Origin: Solirubrobacterales bacterium
GTDB taxonomy: Bacteria; Actinomycetota; Thermoleophilia; Solirubrobacterales; Solirubrobacteraceae
Assembly (NCBI GenBank): GCA_013695395.1
Contig: JACDAP010000085.1
Location: forward strand, 1 to 5,581
Length of the DNA stretch: 5,581 nucleotides
Reading direction: 5' to 3'
Below, piece after piece: positions 1 through 4,966 of this stretch. Numbering within the stretch: the first letter of the stretch is position 1; each line of letters starts with the position of its first letter. A model generated the notes under the pieces. That model did no database searches. It was given only the letters and a program-made list of their open reading frames with translations, and had not been told where the DNA came from. Position numbers and translations under genes: made by a program.

Positions 1-1234
1 GCCGGATGACCAGCGGCTCGGGACCGGCCCCGCCGACGTCGATCGTGCCGGACGCGAGCGTCGCACCGGTCAACTCGAGCATGAGCCGGGAGGCGACCGC
101 CTGGGCCTCGAGCGTCTGCTCGGGCGCGAGCGTCTTCTCGTAGCGAGCGCCCGCCTCGGAGCGCAGCCCGGTCCTCGCCATCGTCCGGTTGATGTTCGGC
201 CCGTTCCAGCTGGCGACCTCGAGCAGCACCCGCGTCGTGGTCGGCTCCACCTCCGAGCGCTGCCCGCCCATCACGCCACCCAGCGAGGTCGGCCCGTCGG
301 CGTCCTCGATCAGGACGATGTCGGGGTCGAGCGTGCGCTCCTGGCCGTCGAGCGTGGTGAGCGTCTCCCCATCACGCGCCCGGCGGACCGTCAGCGTGCC
401 GCCCGCGACGCGGTCGAGGTCGAAGGCGTGGAGCGGCTGGCCGGTGAGGAACATCACGTAGTTCGTGATGTCGACGACGTTGTTGACCGGCCGCTGCCCG
501 GCGGCCAGCAGGCGCGCCTGAAGCCACTGCGGCGACGGCGCGATCGTGACGTTCTCGAAGACCCGCGCGGTGAAGCGCGGGCAGAGATCGGGGTCCTCGA
601 CGTGGACCTGCGCGAGCGCGGGATCGACCGGCCCGAGCGAACCAGGATCCTCCGTCCACGGCGGCGGCGCAAGCGGCGCGCCGGTGGCCGCGTGAGCCTC
701 CCGCGCGACGCCGTAGAGGCCGAGGCAGTCGGGGCGGTTGGGCGTGATCTCGAGCTCGAGGACCTCGTCCACGATCGGGAGCACCTCGGTGATCGGTGTA
801 CCCGCGGCGTGCGCGTCGTCGAGGACGAGGATGCCCTCGTGGCCCTCACCGAGCAGGAGCTCGCGCTCGGAGCAGATCATGCCGGCGCTCACCACGCCGC
901 GGAGCTTCGCGGCCTTGAGCTTCATGCCGTCGGGCATGACGCCGCCCGGCCGGGCCACCGCGACGGTCTGCCCCGCGGCGACGTTCGGCGCCCCGCAGAC
1001 GATCTGCGAAAGCTCTGGATCCCCCACGTCGACCGTGCAGACCTGGAGCTTGTCGGCGTCCGGATGCGGCTCGGCGGAGCGCACCTTGCCGACCACGAAG
1101 TGCTCGGCCGCCTCGACGCCGTGGTGGTGGATGCGGTCGACCTCGGTGCCGGTCATCGCCAGCCGTGCGGCCAGCTCGCGGGTCCCGAGCGCGGGCCGGA
1201 CGTACTCATGGAGCCAGCTCAGCGGGACCCTCAT
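1..1234 (-). CDS. pheT: Phenylalanyl-tRNA synthetase beta subunit, 5' part (partial)
   Basis: PheT is the beta chain of the alpha2-beta2 cytoplasmic PheRS that charges tRNA-Phe; it binds tRNA and carries the editing site that removes mischarged Tyr. The gene starts with ATG at 1234 and runs off the window at base 1, so 411 codons of a protein usually near 800 residues are visible. The N-terminus reads MRVPLSWLHEYV, typical of the family. Residues about 40-150 form the EMAP/OB-fold tRNA-binding domain (FVVGKVRSAEPHPDADKLQV, later VCGAPNVAAGQ). LEITPNRPDCL and YGVAREA follow, then the B3/B4 editing region with NNVVDITNYVMF, GQPLHAFDLDRV and SLGGVMGG. The B5 and catalytic-like domains lie beyond the window. 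The ATG overlaps the pheS stop as ATGA, and GGGG lies 8 bases upstream as a weak ribosome binding site, so translational coupling to pheS is likely. The reading frame is unbroken throughout. Identification is secure. Confidence 0.97.
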   Translation of the reverse strand, partial: MRVPLSWLHEYVRPALGTRELAARLAMTGTEVDRIHHHGVEAAEHFVVGKVRSAEPHPDADKLQVCTVDVGDPELSQIVCGAPNVAAGQTVAVARPGGVMPDGMKLKAAKLRGVVSAGMICSERELLLGEGHEGILVLDDAHAAGTPITEVLPIVDEVLELEITPNRPDCLGLYGVAREAHAATGAPLAPPPWTEDPGSLGPVDPALAQVHVEDPDLCPRFTARVFENVTIAPSPQWLQARLLAAGQRPVNNVVDITNYVMFLTGQPLHAFDLDRVAGGTLTVRRARDGETLTTLDGQERTLDPDIVLIEDADGPTSLGGVMGGQRSEVEPTTTRVLLEVASWNGPNINRTMARTGLRSEAGARYEKTLAPEQTLEAQAVASRLMLELTGATLASGTIDVGGAGPEPLVIR

Positions 1235-2292
1235 CCGAACTGCCCCGCGAAGCGCTGGTCGTTCTCGTAGAGCTGCCGGAGATCCGGGAAGCCGTGCTTG
1301 AGCATCGCGATCCGCTCGATCCCCATCCCGAACGCGAAGCCCTGCCAGCGTTCCGGGTCGTAGTCGTTGGCCTCTATCCCTGAGAGCACGTTCGGGTCGA
1401 CCATGCCGGAGCCGAGGATCTCGAGCCAGCCGGTGCCCTTGCAGAGGTTGCAGCGCGTGCCGGTGCGCTTGAGCGTCCCGGTCCCGTCGCACTGGAAGCA
1501 GCTCACGTCGACCTCCACGGACGGCTCGGTGAAGGGGAAGAAGTGGGGGCGCAGCCGGACGTCGCGCTCGTCGCCGAAGATCGCCCGGGCAAAGGCGAGC
1601 AGCACGCCCTTCAGGTCGGCCAGGGTGACGTCCTCGTCGATCCACAGCCCCTCCACCTGGTGGAACTGCGGGGTGTGCGTGGCGTCGGAGTCGCGCCGGT
1701 AGACGCGCCCGGGGACGATGATCGCGATCGGCGGCGGTTGGAGCTCCATCGAACGGACCTGCATCGGCGAGGTGTGGGTCCGCAAGACCACGTCATCGCT
1801 CACGTAGAACGTGTCGCTCAGCGACCGGGCCGGGTGGGCCGGGTCGTGGTTGAGCTTGTCGAAGTTGTTGAGCACCGAGTCGACCTCTGGCCCCTCGACC
1901 ACCGAGAAGCCGAGGCCGAGGAAGACGTCCTCGATCTCGCGTCGGGTGGCGGTGAGCAGGTGGAGCCGCCCGACGGGCCGCACCGGGGAGCCCGGCAGCG
2001 TGACGTCGACGCGGTCGGCGAGCAGGCGCGCCTCGAGCTCGGTGCCGGCCAGGGCACCACCACGCTCGTCGAGGAGCGCCTCGACGGCCTTGCGCGCCTG
2101 GTTGGCGGCCTTGCCGACCGCGCCGCGCTGCTCGGGCGGCAGCTCGGCGACGCCGCGCAGGAGGTTCGGCAGCTCGGCCTTGCGCCCGAGGAAGCGCACC
2201 CGGATCTCCTCGAGCCCCGAGGTGTCCGTGGCGGCACGGGCGGCCCCTTCGGCCTCGGCGCGCAGCTCGTCGATCCGCTCAAGCACGTCCAT
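1231..2292 (-). CDS. pheS: Phenylalanyl-tRNA synthetase alpha subunit
   Basis: PheS is the class II catalytic alpha chain of PheRS, activating Phe with ATP and transferring it to tRNA-Phe together with PheT. From ATG at 2292 it has 353 residues, a normal length. The N-terminal coiled-coil region (residues about 1-80: MDVLERIDELRAEAE, then RFLGRKAEL) is followed by the catalytic core: GFSVVEGPEVDS (motif 1 area), RTHTSPMQVR and GRVYRRDSDATHTPQFHQVE (motif 2), FFPFTEPSVEVDV, and GFAFGMGIERIAML (motif 3). Cys 265, 268, 281 and 284 form two CxxCxGxG-like knuckles before GTGWLEILGSGMVDPNVL; comparable Cys pairs are known in some other bacterial PheS. A GTG at 2298 is in frame, but it directly abuts the AGGGTGA ribosome binding site, whereas ATG 2292 lies 6 bases from it and gives the usual N-terminus, so I chose the ATG. 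The gene overlaps the methyltransferase gene by 14 bases and pheT by 4. Confidence 0.97.
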   Translation of the reverse strand: MDVLERIDELRAEAEGAARAATDTSGLEEIRVRFLGRKAELPNLLRGVAELPPEQRGAVGKAANQARKAVEALLDERGGALAGTELEARLLADRVDVTLPGSPVRPVGRLHLLTATRREIEDVFLGLGFSVVEGPEVDSVLNNFDKLNHDPAHPARSLSDTFYVSDDVVLRTHTSPMQVRSMELQPPPIAIIVPGRVYRRDSDATHTPQFHQVEGLWIDEDVTLADLKGVLLAFARAIFGDERDVRLRPHFFPFTEPSVEVDVSCFQCDGTGTLKRTGTRCNLCKGTGWLEILGSGMVDPNVLSGIEANDYDPERWQGFAFGMGIERIAMLKHGFPDLRQLYENDQRFAGQFG

Positions 2293-2962
2293 CGGCACTC
2301 ACCCTATGCGTCCATTCGTAGAGAGCCACGCTCGCCGCCATCGCCGCGTTGAGCGACTCCGAGGCGATCGGGATGTGGGCGGTCCGCTCGCACGCGGCGA
2401 CGAGCTCGTCGGGCAGGCCGTCGCGCTCGGCGCCGACGACGAGCGTCCCGGCCCGGCCCTCGACGCCCCGCAGCGGCTCCCCGCCCCGGGCGACGAGCGC
2501 CACGCGCGGCGCCGGGCAGGCGCCAAGCTCCGCCCGAACCACGGAGACGCTGAAGATCGCGCCCATCGAGGCGCGGACCGCCTTGCCGCCGTAGGGGTCG
2601 GCGCACCCGGGGCCGAGCACGACGCAGTCGGCGCCGAAGGCGAGGGCTCCGCGCAGGATCGTGCCGACGTTCCCGGGATCGCCCACCCCGTGGAGGTAGA
2701 GCGCGAGCTCCCCGGTCGGCTCCGGCGCCCACCGCTGCTCGTAGACCGCCAACATCCGCGTGCCCGAGCCGAGCGCGGAGATCCCGTCGAGCAGCGCCGG
2801 CTCCACGTCGATGCCCGCCTCGAGCCGATGCACCGGCGCCCACCCGGCAGCGTCGGCCGCGGCGAGCAGGTCCTCGCCCTCGGCCACGAAGCGACCACCC
2901 TCCCGCTTGCGCTGGAGGCGCTTGATCTCCTTGAGGAGCGGGTTCTGGGCTGAGGTGATCAT
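2279..2962 (-). CDS. SpoU/TrmH-family RNA 2'-O-ribose methyltransferase
   Basis: This is a probable SAM-dependent SPOUT enzyme that methylates a ribose 2'-OH in rRNA or tRNA; the target nucleotide cannot be read from the sequence. From ATG 2962 it has 227 residues, a little short for the two-domain type. Residues 1-80 resemble the substrate-binding domain (MITSAQNPLLKEIKRL, then GRFVAEGEDLL). The SPOUT knot follows: motif 1 DPGNVGTILRGALAFGA (95-111, with N98 and R104), KAVRASMGAIF (127-137), motif 2 LVVGAERDGLPDEL (174-187, E179) and motif 3 HIPIASESLNAAMAASVALY (196-215, S203-N205). A GTG at 2977 would add five residues. I preferred 2962 because family members often begin with MITS followed by an NP pair, but neither start has a well-placed ribosome binding site. 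The gene occupies the interval between rplT and pheS and overlaps pheS by 14 bases. Similar methyltransferases next to pheS are known in Firmicutes (ysgA) and Actinobacteria. Confidence 0.92.
   Translation of the reverse strand: MITSAQNPLLKEIKRLQRKREGGRFVAEGEDLLAAADAAGWAPVHRLEAGIDVEPALLDGISALGSGTRMLAVYEQRWAPEPTGELALYLHGVGDPGNVGTILRGALAFGADCVVLGPGCADPYGGKAVRASMGAIFSVSVVRAELGACPAPRVALVARGGEPLRGVEGRAGTLVVGAERDGLPDELVAACERTAHIPIASESLNAAMAASVALYEWTHRVSADGRA
2299..2305 (-). promoter_or_regulatory. Ribosome binding site of pheS
   Basis: The minus strand reads AGGGTGA here, whose GGTGA part matches the anti-Shine-Dalgarno complement. It ends 6 bases before ATG 2292 and directly touches the alternative GTG at 2298. 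This spacing decides the pheS start in favour of 2292. The site lies inside the methyltransferase coding sequence, which fits coupled translation. Confidence 0.65.
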
Positions 2963-2980
2963 GGGTCTGGAAAACACGAC

Positions 2981-3012
2981 GGGCGCCGGTCCTGCGGTGA
3001 GGAGCGACGCCC
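2981..3012 (-). promoter_or_regulatory. Interrupted hairpin between rplT and the methyltransferase gene
   Basis: On the minus strand GGGCGTCG (3012-3005) pairs with CGGCGCCC (2988-2981), with one U-G wobble. After a single C-C mismatch, TCCT (3003-3000) pairs with AGGA (2993-2990) around a six-base loop. This gives 12 base pairs in all. TTTT follows at 2974-2971, six bases past the stem, which is too far for a classical intrinsic terminator. The AGGA arm is the only Shine-Dalgarno-like element near the GTG at 2977, so folding could hide it. It could be a weak terminator or attenuator, a translation control element, or chance in GC-rich DNA. Confidence 0.35.
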
Positions 3013-3040
3013 GGGGGACCTGCTGATGTCTGCTGCTGCT

Positions 3041-3427
3041 CTACGCGGCGACGGCCTCCGGGGCGGGCTTGTTGGCGACGGCCTCTCGCGAGACCTCCAC
3101 GAATCGGGAGAACGTCTCGGCGTCACGGACGGCGATGTCGGCGAGCACCTTGCGGTCGAGCTCGATGCCGGCGAGCTTGAGGCCGTGCATGAACTGGCCG
3201 TACGGCATGCCGTTCAGGCGCGCGGCGGCGTTGATGCGGGTGATCCACAGCTTGCGGAAGTCGCGCTTGCGGTTGCGGCGATCGCGGTAGGCGTAGGAGT
3301 CCGCCTTGAGCAGCGCCTCCTTGGCCCGCTTGTAGTTCGAGTTCGCCTGGCCGCGGAAGCCCTTGGTCTGCGCGAGGACCGAGCGGCGCTTCTTCTTGGC
3401 GTGGACACTGCGCTTGACGCGGGTCAT
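3041..3427 (-). CDS. rplT: 50S ribosomal protein L20
   Basis: L20 is an early-assembly 23S rRNA-binding protein of the large subunit and is the known autoregulator of the infC-rpmI-rplT operon in E. coli and B. subtilis. The 128 residues show the whole family pattern. A basic extended N-terminus ([15 protein letters not shown], then [20 protein letters not shown]) is followed by the helical linker [20 protein letters not shown] and the globular C-terminal domain [20 protein letters not shown], then [14 protein letters not shown] short Ala/Pro tail ([10 protein letters not shown]) extends past the usual end near residue 118. The ATG overlaps the rpmI stop as ATGA, and GGGAG at 3442-3438 lies 10 bases upstream as ribosome binding site. 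The stop is TAG. Confidence 0.98.
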   Translation of the reverse strand: MTRVKRSVHAKKKRRSVLAQTKGFRGQANSNYKRAKEALLKADSYAYRDRRNRKRDFRKLWITRINAAARLNGMPYGQFMHGLKLAGIELDRKVLADIAVRDAETFSRFVEVSREAVANKPAPEAVAA

Positions 3428-3627
3428 CGGGTCTTCGCTCCCAGCAGCTTCTTGGCGCGCTTGGCGTCCTGATCGGCGAGAACGTAGTCGTTCCCGAGGT
3501 GACGCTTCTTCTTCGCGCTCTTCTTCTCAAGGATGTGGCTGGTCTTGGCGTGACGCGCCTTGACCTTGCCGCTCGCAGTGAGCTTGAAGCGCTTCTTGGC
3601 GCCCGAGTGGGTCTTCATCTTCGGCAT
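3424..3627 (-). CDS. rpmI: 50S ribosomal protein L35
   Basis: L35 is a small basic protein of the large ribosomal subunit. The 67 residues match the family from end to end: [20 protein letters not shown], then [20 protein letters not shown], and a C-terminal [14 protein letters not shown]. The ATG at 3627 is fixed by the invariant MPKMKT start. The gene lies 21 bases after the infC stop. I see no Shine-Dalgarno sequence in those bases (the last ten before the ATG are TCACGCTGCT), so its translation probably depends on ribosomes finishing infC. It is joined to rplT by an ATGA overlap, so the two proteins are likely made in equal amounts. Confidence 0.98.
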   Translation of the reverse strand: MPKMKTHSGAKKRFKLTASGKVKARHAKTSHILEKKSAKKKRHLGNDYVLADQDAKRAKKLLGAKTR

Positions 3628-3648
3628 AGCAGCGTGAGAGACTAGCGG

Positions 3649-4524
3649 CTAGCCGTCCGCCGGGGCCGTCTCGGCCTCGGGTGCGGGCTCCTTCTCGGCG
3701 GGCTTCTCGGCCGCCGGCTTCTTCTTCGCCGCGGGCTTCTTCTTCTTGGGCGGAGGCGGGAGCGCGCCGAGCGGCTCGTCCTCGGTGCCGACGATCGTGC
3801 CGTCGTCGGTGACGACGATGTTCTCCTTCTCGGCGTCCGACTGGATCTGCCGCGCCACGGGCTCGGGCTTCGGGGCTGGGGCCGCGGCGGTCTCCTCCGC
3901 GTCGCCGGGATCGCGATCCTCGAGCGAGTCGAGGTCGACGTCGTCGTCGTGGTGCTCCTCGAGGGCGTCAGCCAGCACGGCCTTCGACGGGGCGAGCAGC
4001 ATCGTCATGTTGCGCCCGTCCTGGATCGGACGCTGATCGACCTGGCAGAGCTCCTCGAGGTCGCCGGCGAGGCGGTCGAGGATCATCACGCCGCGCTCGG
4101 GGTGGGTGACCTCGCGGCCGCGGAACATGATCGTCACCTTGACCTTGTCCTTGTGGCGCAGGAAGCGCTCGACGTGGCCCTTCTTGGTCTCGTAATCGTG
4201 CTCGGCGATCTTCGGCCGGAACTTGATCTCGCGCACCACGATCTGCTGCTGGTGCTTCTTGGCGTGCTTGATCTTCTGCGCCTGCTCGTACTTGTACTTC
4301 GAGTAGTCGAGCACCCGGCAGACGGGCGGCTTGGCCTCGGGGGCGACCTCGACGAGATCGAGATCGCGGGTCTGGGCGTGGTTCAGCGCGTCCTGCGTGC
4401 GCATCACGCCGACCTGCTCGCCGTTCTCGTCGATGAGACGGACCTCGGGAACGCGGATGCGCTCGTTGATCCGGGTCGTGTCCCGCTCGGGCGGGCGCCG
4501 GTCGAACCTTCTCGGGACCGGCAC
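3649..4524 (-). CDS. infC: Translation initiation factor IF-3 with long C-terminal extension
   Basis: IF3 binds the 30S subunit, blocks 50S joining and proofreads start codon and initiator tRNA. The N-domain (residues about 17-86) shows TRINERIRVPEVRLIDENGE, then DLDLVEVAPEAKPPVCRVLD and YSKYKYEQ. The C-domain (about 92-180) shows REIKFRPKIAEHDYETKKGH, VKVTIMFRGREVTHPE and the DGRNMTMLLAP end. A normal IF3 stops near residue 180-200; here about 109 more residues follow. They comprise an acidic stretch (189-211), a more structured-looking island (225-253, including EKENIVVTDDGTIVG) and a Pro/Lys/Ala/Glu tail built from KKKP and AEKP-type units. The start is uncertain. GTG 4524 follows directly after an in-frame TAA and has no ribosome binding site, and the first in-frame ATG is codon 41, inside the N-domain. 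An AUC start at 4470 (residue 19) is another option, since infC genes elsewhere use AUU or AUC. Stop is TAG. Confidence 0.95.
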   Translation of the reverse strand: MPVPRRFDRRPPERDTTRINERIRVPEVRLIDENGEQVGVMRTQDALNHAQTRDLDLVEVAPEAKPPVCRVLDYSKYKYEQAQKIKHAKKHQQQIVVREIKFRPKIAEHDYETKKGHVERFLRHKDKVKVTIMFRGREVTHPERGVMILDRLAGDLEELCQVDQRPIQDGRNMTMLLAPSKAVLADALEEHHDDDVDLDSLEDRDPGDAEETAAAPAPKPEPVARQIQSDAEKENIVVTDDGTIVGTEDEPLGALPPPPKKKKPAAKKKPAAEKPAEKEPAPEAETAPADG

Positions 4525-4548
4525 TTATCGGTGGGTGGGCCGCGGCAT
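4525..4548 (-). CDS. Possible seven-codon leader ORF directly before infC
   Basis: ATG at 4548 opens MPRPTHR and ends with TAA at 4527-4525. The next base is the first of the infC GTG, in the same frame. A GAGG lies 11 bases upstream of the ATG, rather far for a ribosome binding site. If translated, it would deliver ribosomes to the infC GTG, which lacks a Shine-Dalgarno sequence of its own. It may equally be chance; a short ORF like this is expected now and then, and there is no independent evidence that it is translated. Confidence 0.2.
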   Translation of the reverse strand: MPRPTHR

Positions 4549-4561
4549 GGGGGCGGCGGCC
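4538..4561 (-). promoter_or_regulatory. Small hairpin ahead of infC
   Basis: On the minus strand GGCCGC (4561-4556) and GCGGCC (4543-4538) are perfect inverted arms around a 12-base loop that contains the ATG of the mini-ORF. The 5' arm starts within the GAGG element, so folding would hide it. Six GC pairs are enough to form in RNA, but such arms arise easily at this base composition. Confidence 0.25.
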
Positions 4562-4575
4562 TCAAGCTGGAATCG

Positions 4576-4581
4576 TGTCAA
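4576..4581 (-). promoter_or_regulatory. TTGACA, possible -35 element for infC
   Basis: The minus strand has a perfect TTGACA in the gap before infC, 51 bases upstream of the GTG. The position suits an operon-internal promoter, which infC genes elsewhere often have. However, 16-18 bases downstream the sequence is CCGCCGCC-like with no TAnnnT, so a normal sigma-70 partner is missing. A separate TAGACT lies upstream at 4595-4590 without a recognisable -35. Treat as a candidate only. Confidence 0.2.
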
Positions 4582-4627
4582 CGGTGCGAAGTCTAGCCAT
4601 ACGCACGCCGGGCGCGGGACACGTTCC

Positions 4628-4966
4628 TCACGCCGCGGCCGCCACGAAGGCGTCACCCTCCCCCGCCGCGACCTCGATCACGCTCCTCGCGCGCCGACAG
4701 AATCGCTGGCGCCGGCGCGGCACGCCGCGGTCGATCCGCACCACGCGACCGTCGCCATCGAGCCAGATCAGGTCGAGCGCGAAGCGCATCCCGACGGTGT
4801 GCACCGCGCGACAGCGATGGATCTGCAGCCCGACCTCGGGGGGAAGCGAGGTGAGCCCGGCGAGGCCCCTGCGCTTCTCACCGAACGAACGGGCGTGGCG
4901 CAGCTCGCGACCGTCACCGAGCGGCTCGGCCTCGAGCGCTCCGAGGCGGGTCCGCCAGTCGCTCAC
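4628..4966 (-). CDS. DUF192 / UPF0127 family protein
   Basis: The 112-residue product matches the small DUF192 (UPF0127) domain, whose biochemical role is not established. The signature is residues about 25-102: ARSFGEKRRGLAGLTSLPPE, then CRAVHTVGMRFALDLIWLDG with DGRVVRI, and a final SVIEVAAGEGDAF. The HTxGMRFxxDxxxLD pattern is the family hallmark. I see no signal peptide or membrane segment, so a cytoplasmic location is likely, although other family members are exported. The start is GTG 4966, overlapping the thrS stop as GTGA. No ribosome binding site is evident, which suggests translational coupling to thrS. The product ends FVAAAA, shortly after the domain. A 103-base gap separates it from infC. 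Nothing in its sequence links it to translation; its place may reflect convenience of expression. Confidence 0.88.
   Translation of the reverse strand: MSDWRTRLGALEAEPLGDGRELRHARSFGEKRRGLAGLTSLPPEVGLQIHRCRAVHTVGMRFALDLIWLDGDGRVVRIDRGVPRRRQRFCRRARSVIEVAAGEGDAFVAAAA

Noticed and set aside
428..1270. Long plus-strand ORF of 280 residues opposite pheT
   Set aside because: It mirrors the pheT codon pattern on the opposite strand, is rich in Arg, Asp and Val as such shadows are in GC-rich DNA, and shows no recognisable domain.
1811..2953. Plus-strand ORF of 380 residues opposite pheS and the methyltransferase gene
   Set aside because: It crosses two well-supported minus-strand genes, is dominated by Ser, Arg, Pro and Ala low complexity, and has no family motif.
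3021..3040. CAG/CTG triplet run directly after the rplT stop
   Set aside because: Only four AGC-type units and imperfect; too short to count as a repeat element in GC-rich DNA.
2279..3040. Phe-rich leader peptide or T-box controlling pheST
   Set aside because: I found no run of Phe codons in a short ORF and no T-box-like conserved sequence upstream of pheS; the space is filled by the methyltransferase gene.
3642..3652. Palindrome CTAGC-G-GCTAG over the infC stop codon
   Set aside because: The single central base does not allow a stable hairpin, and there is no T-tract on the transcript side, so it is not a terminator.
3949..4596. Plus-strand ORF with Leu/Val-rich stretch resembling membrane segments
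   Set aside because: The hydrophobic run (around LLLVLLGVLDLLRLLVL) is the antisense reading of the Lys/Gln/His-rich centre of infC, so it is an artefact.
4597..4627. GGAAC near the DUF192 end as a possible ECF sigma -35 element
   Set aside because: The pentamer is short, and no convincing partner such as GTT or CGTC sits at the usual 16-19 base distance.
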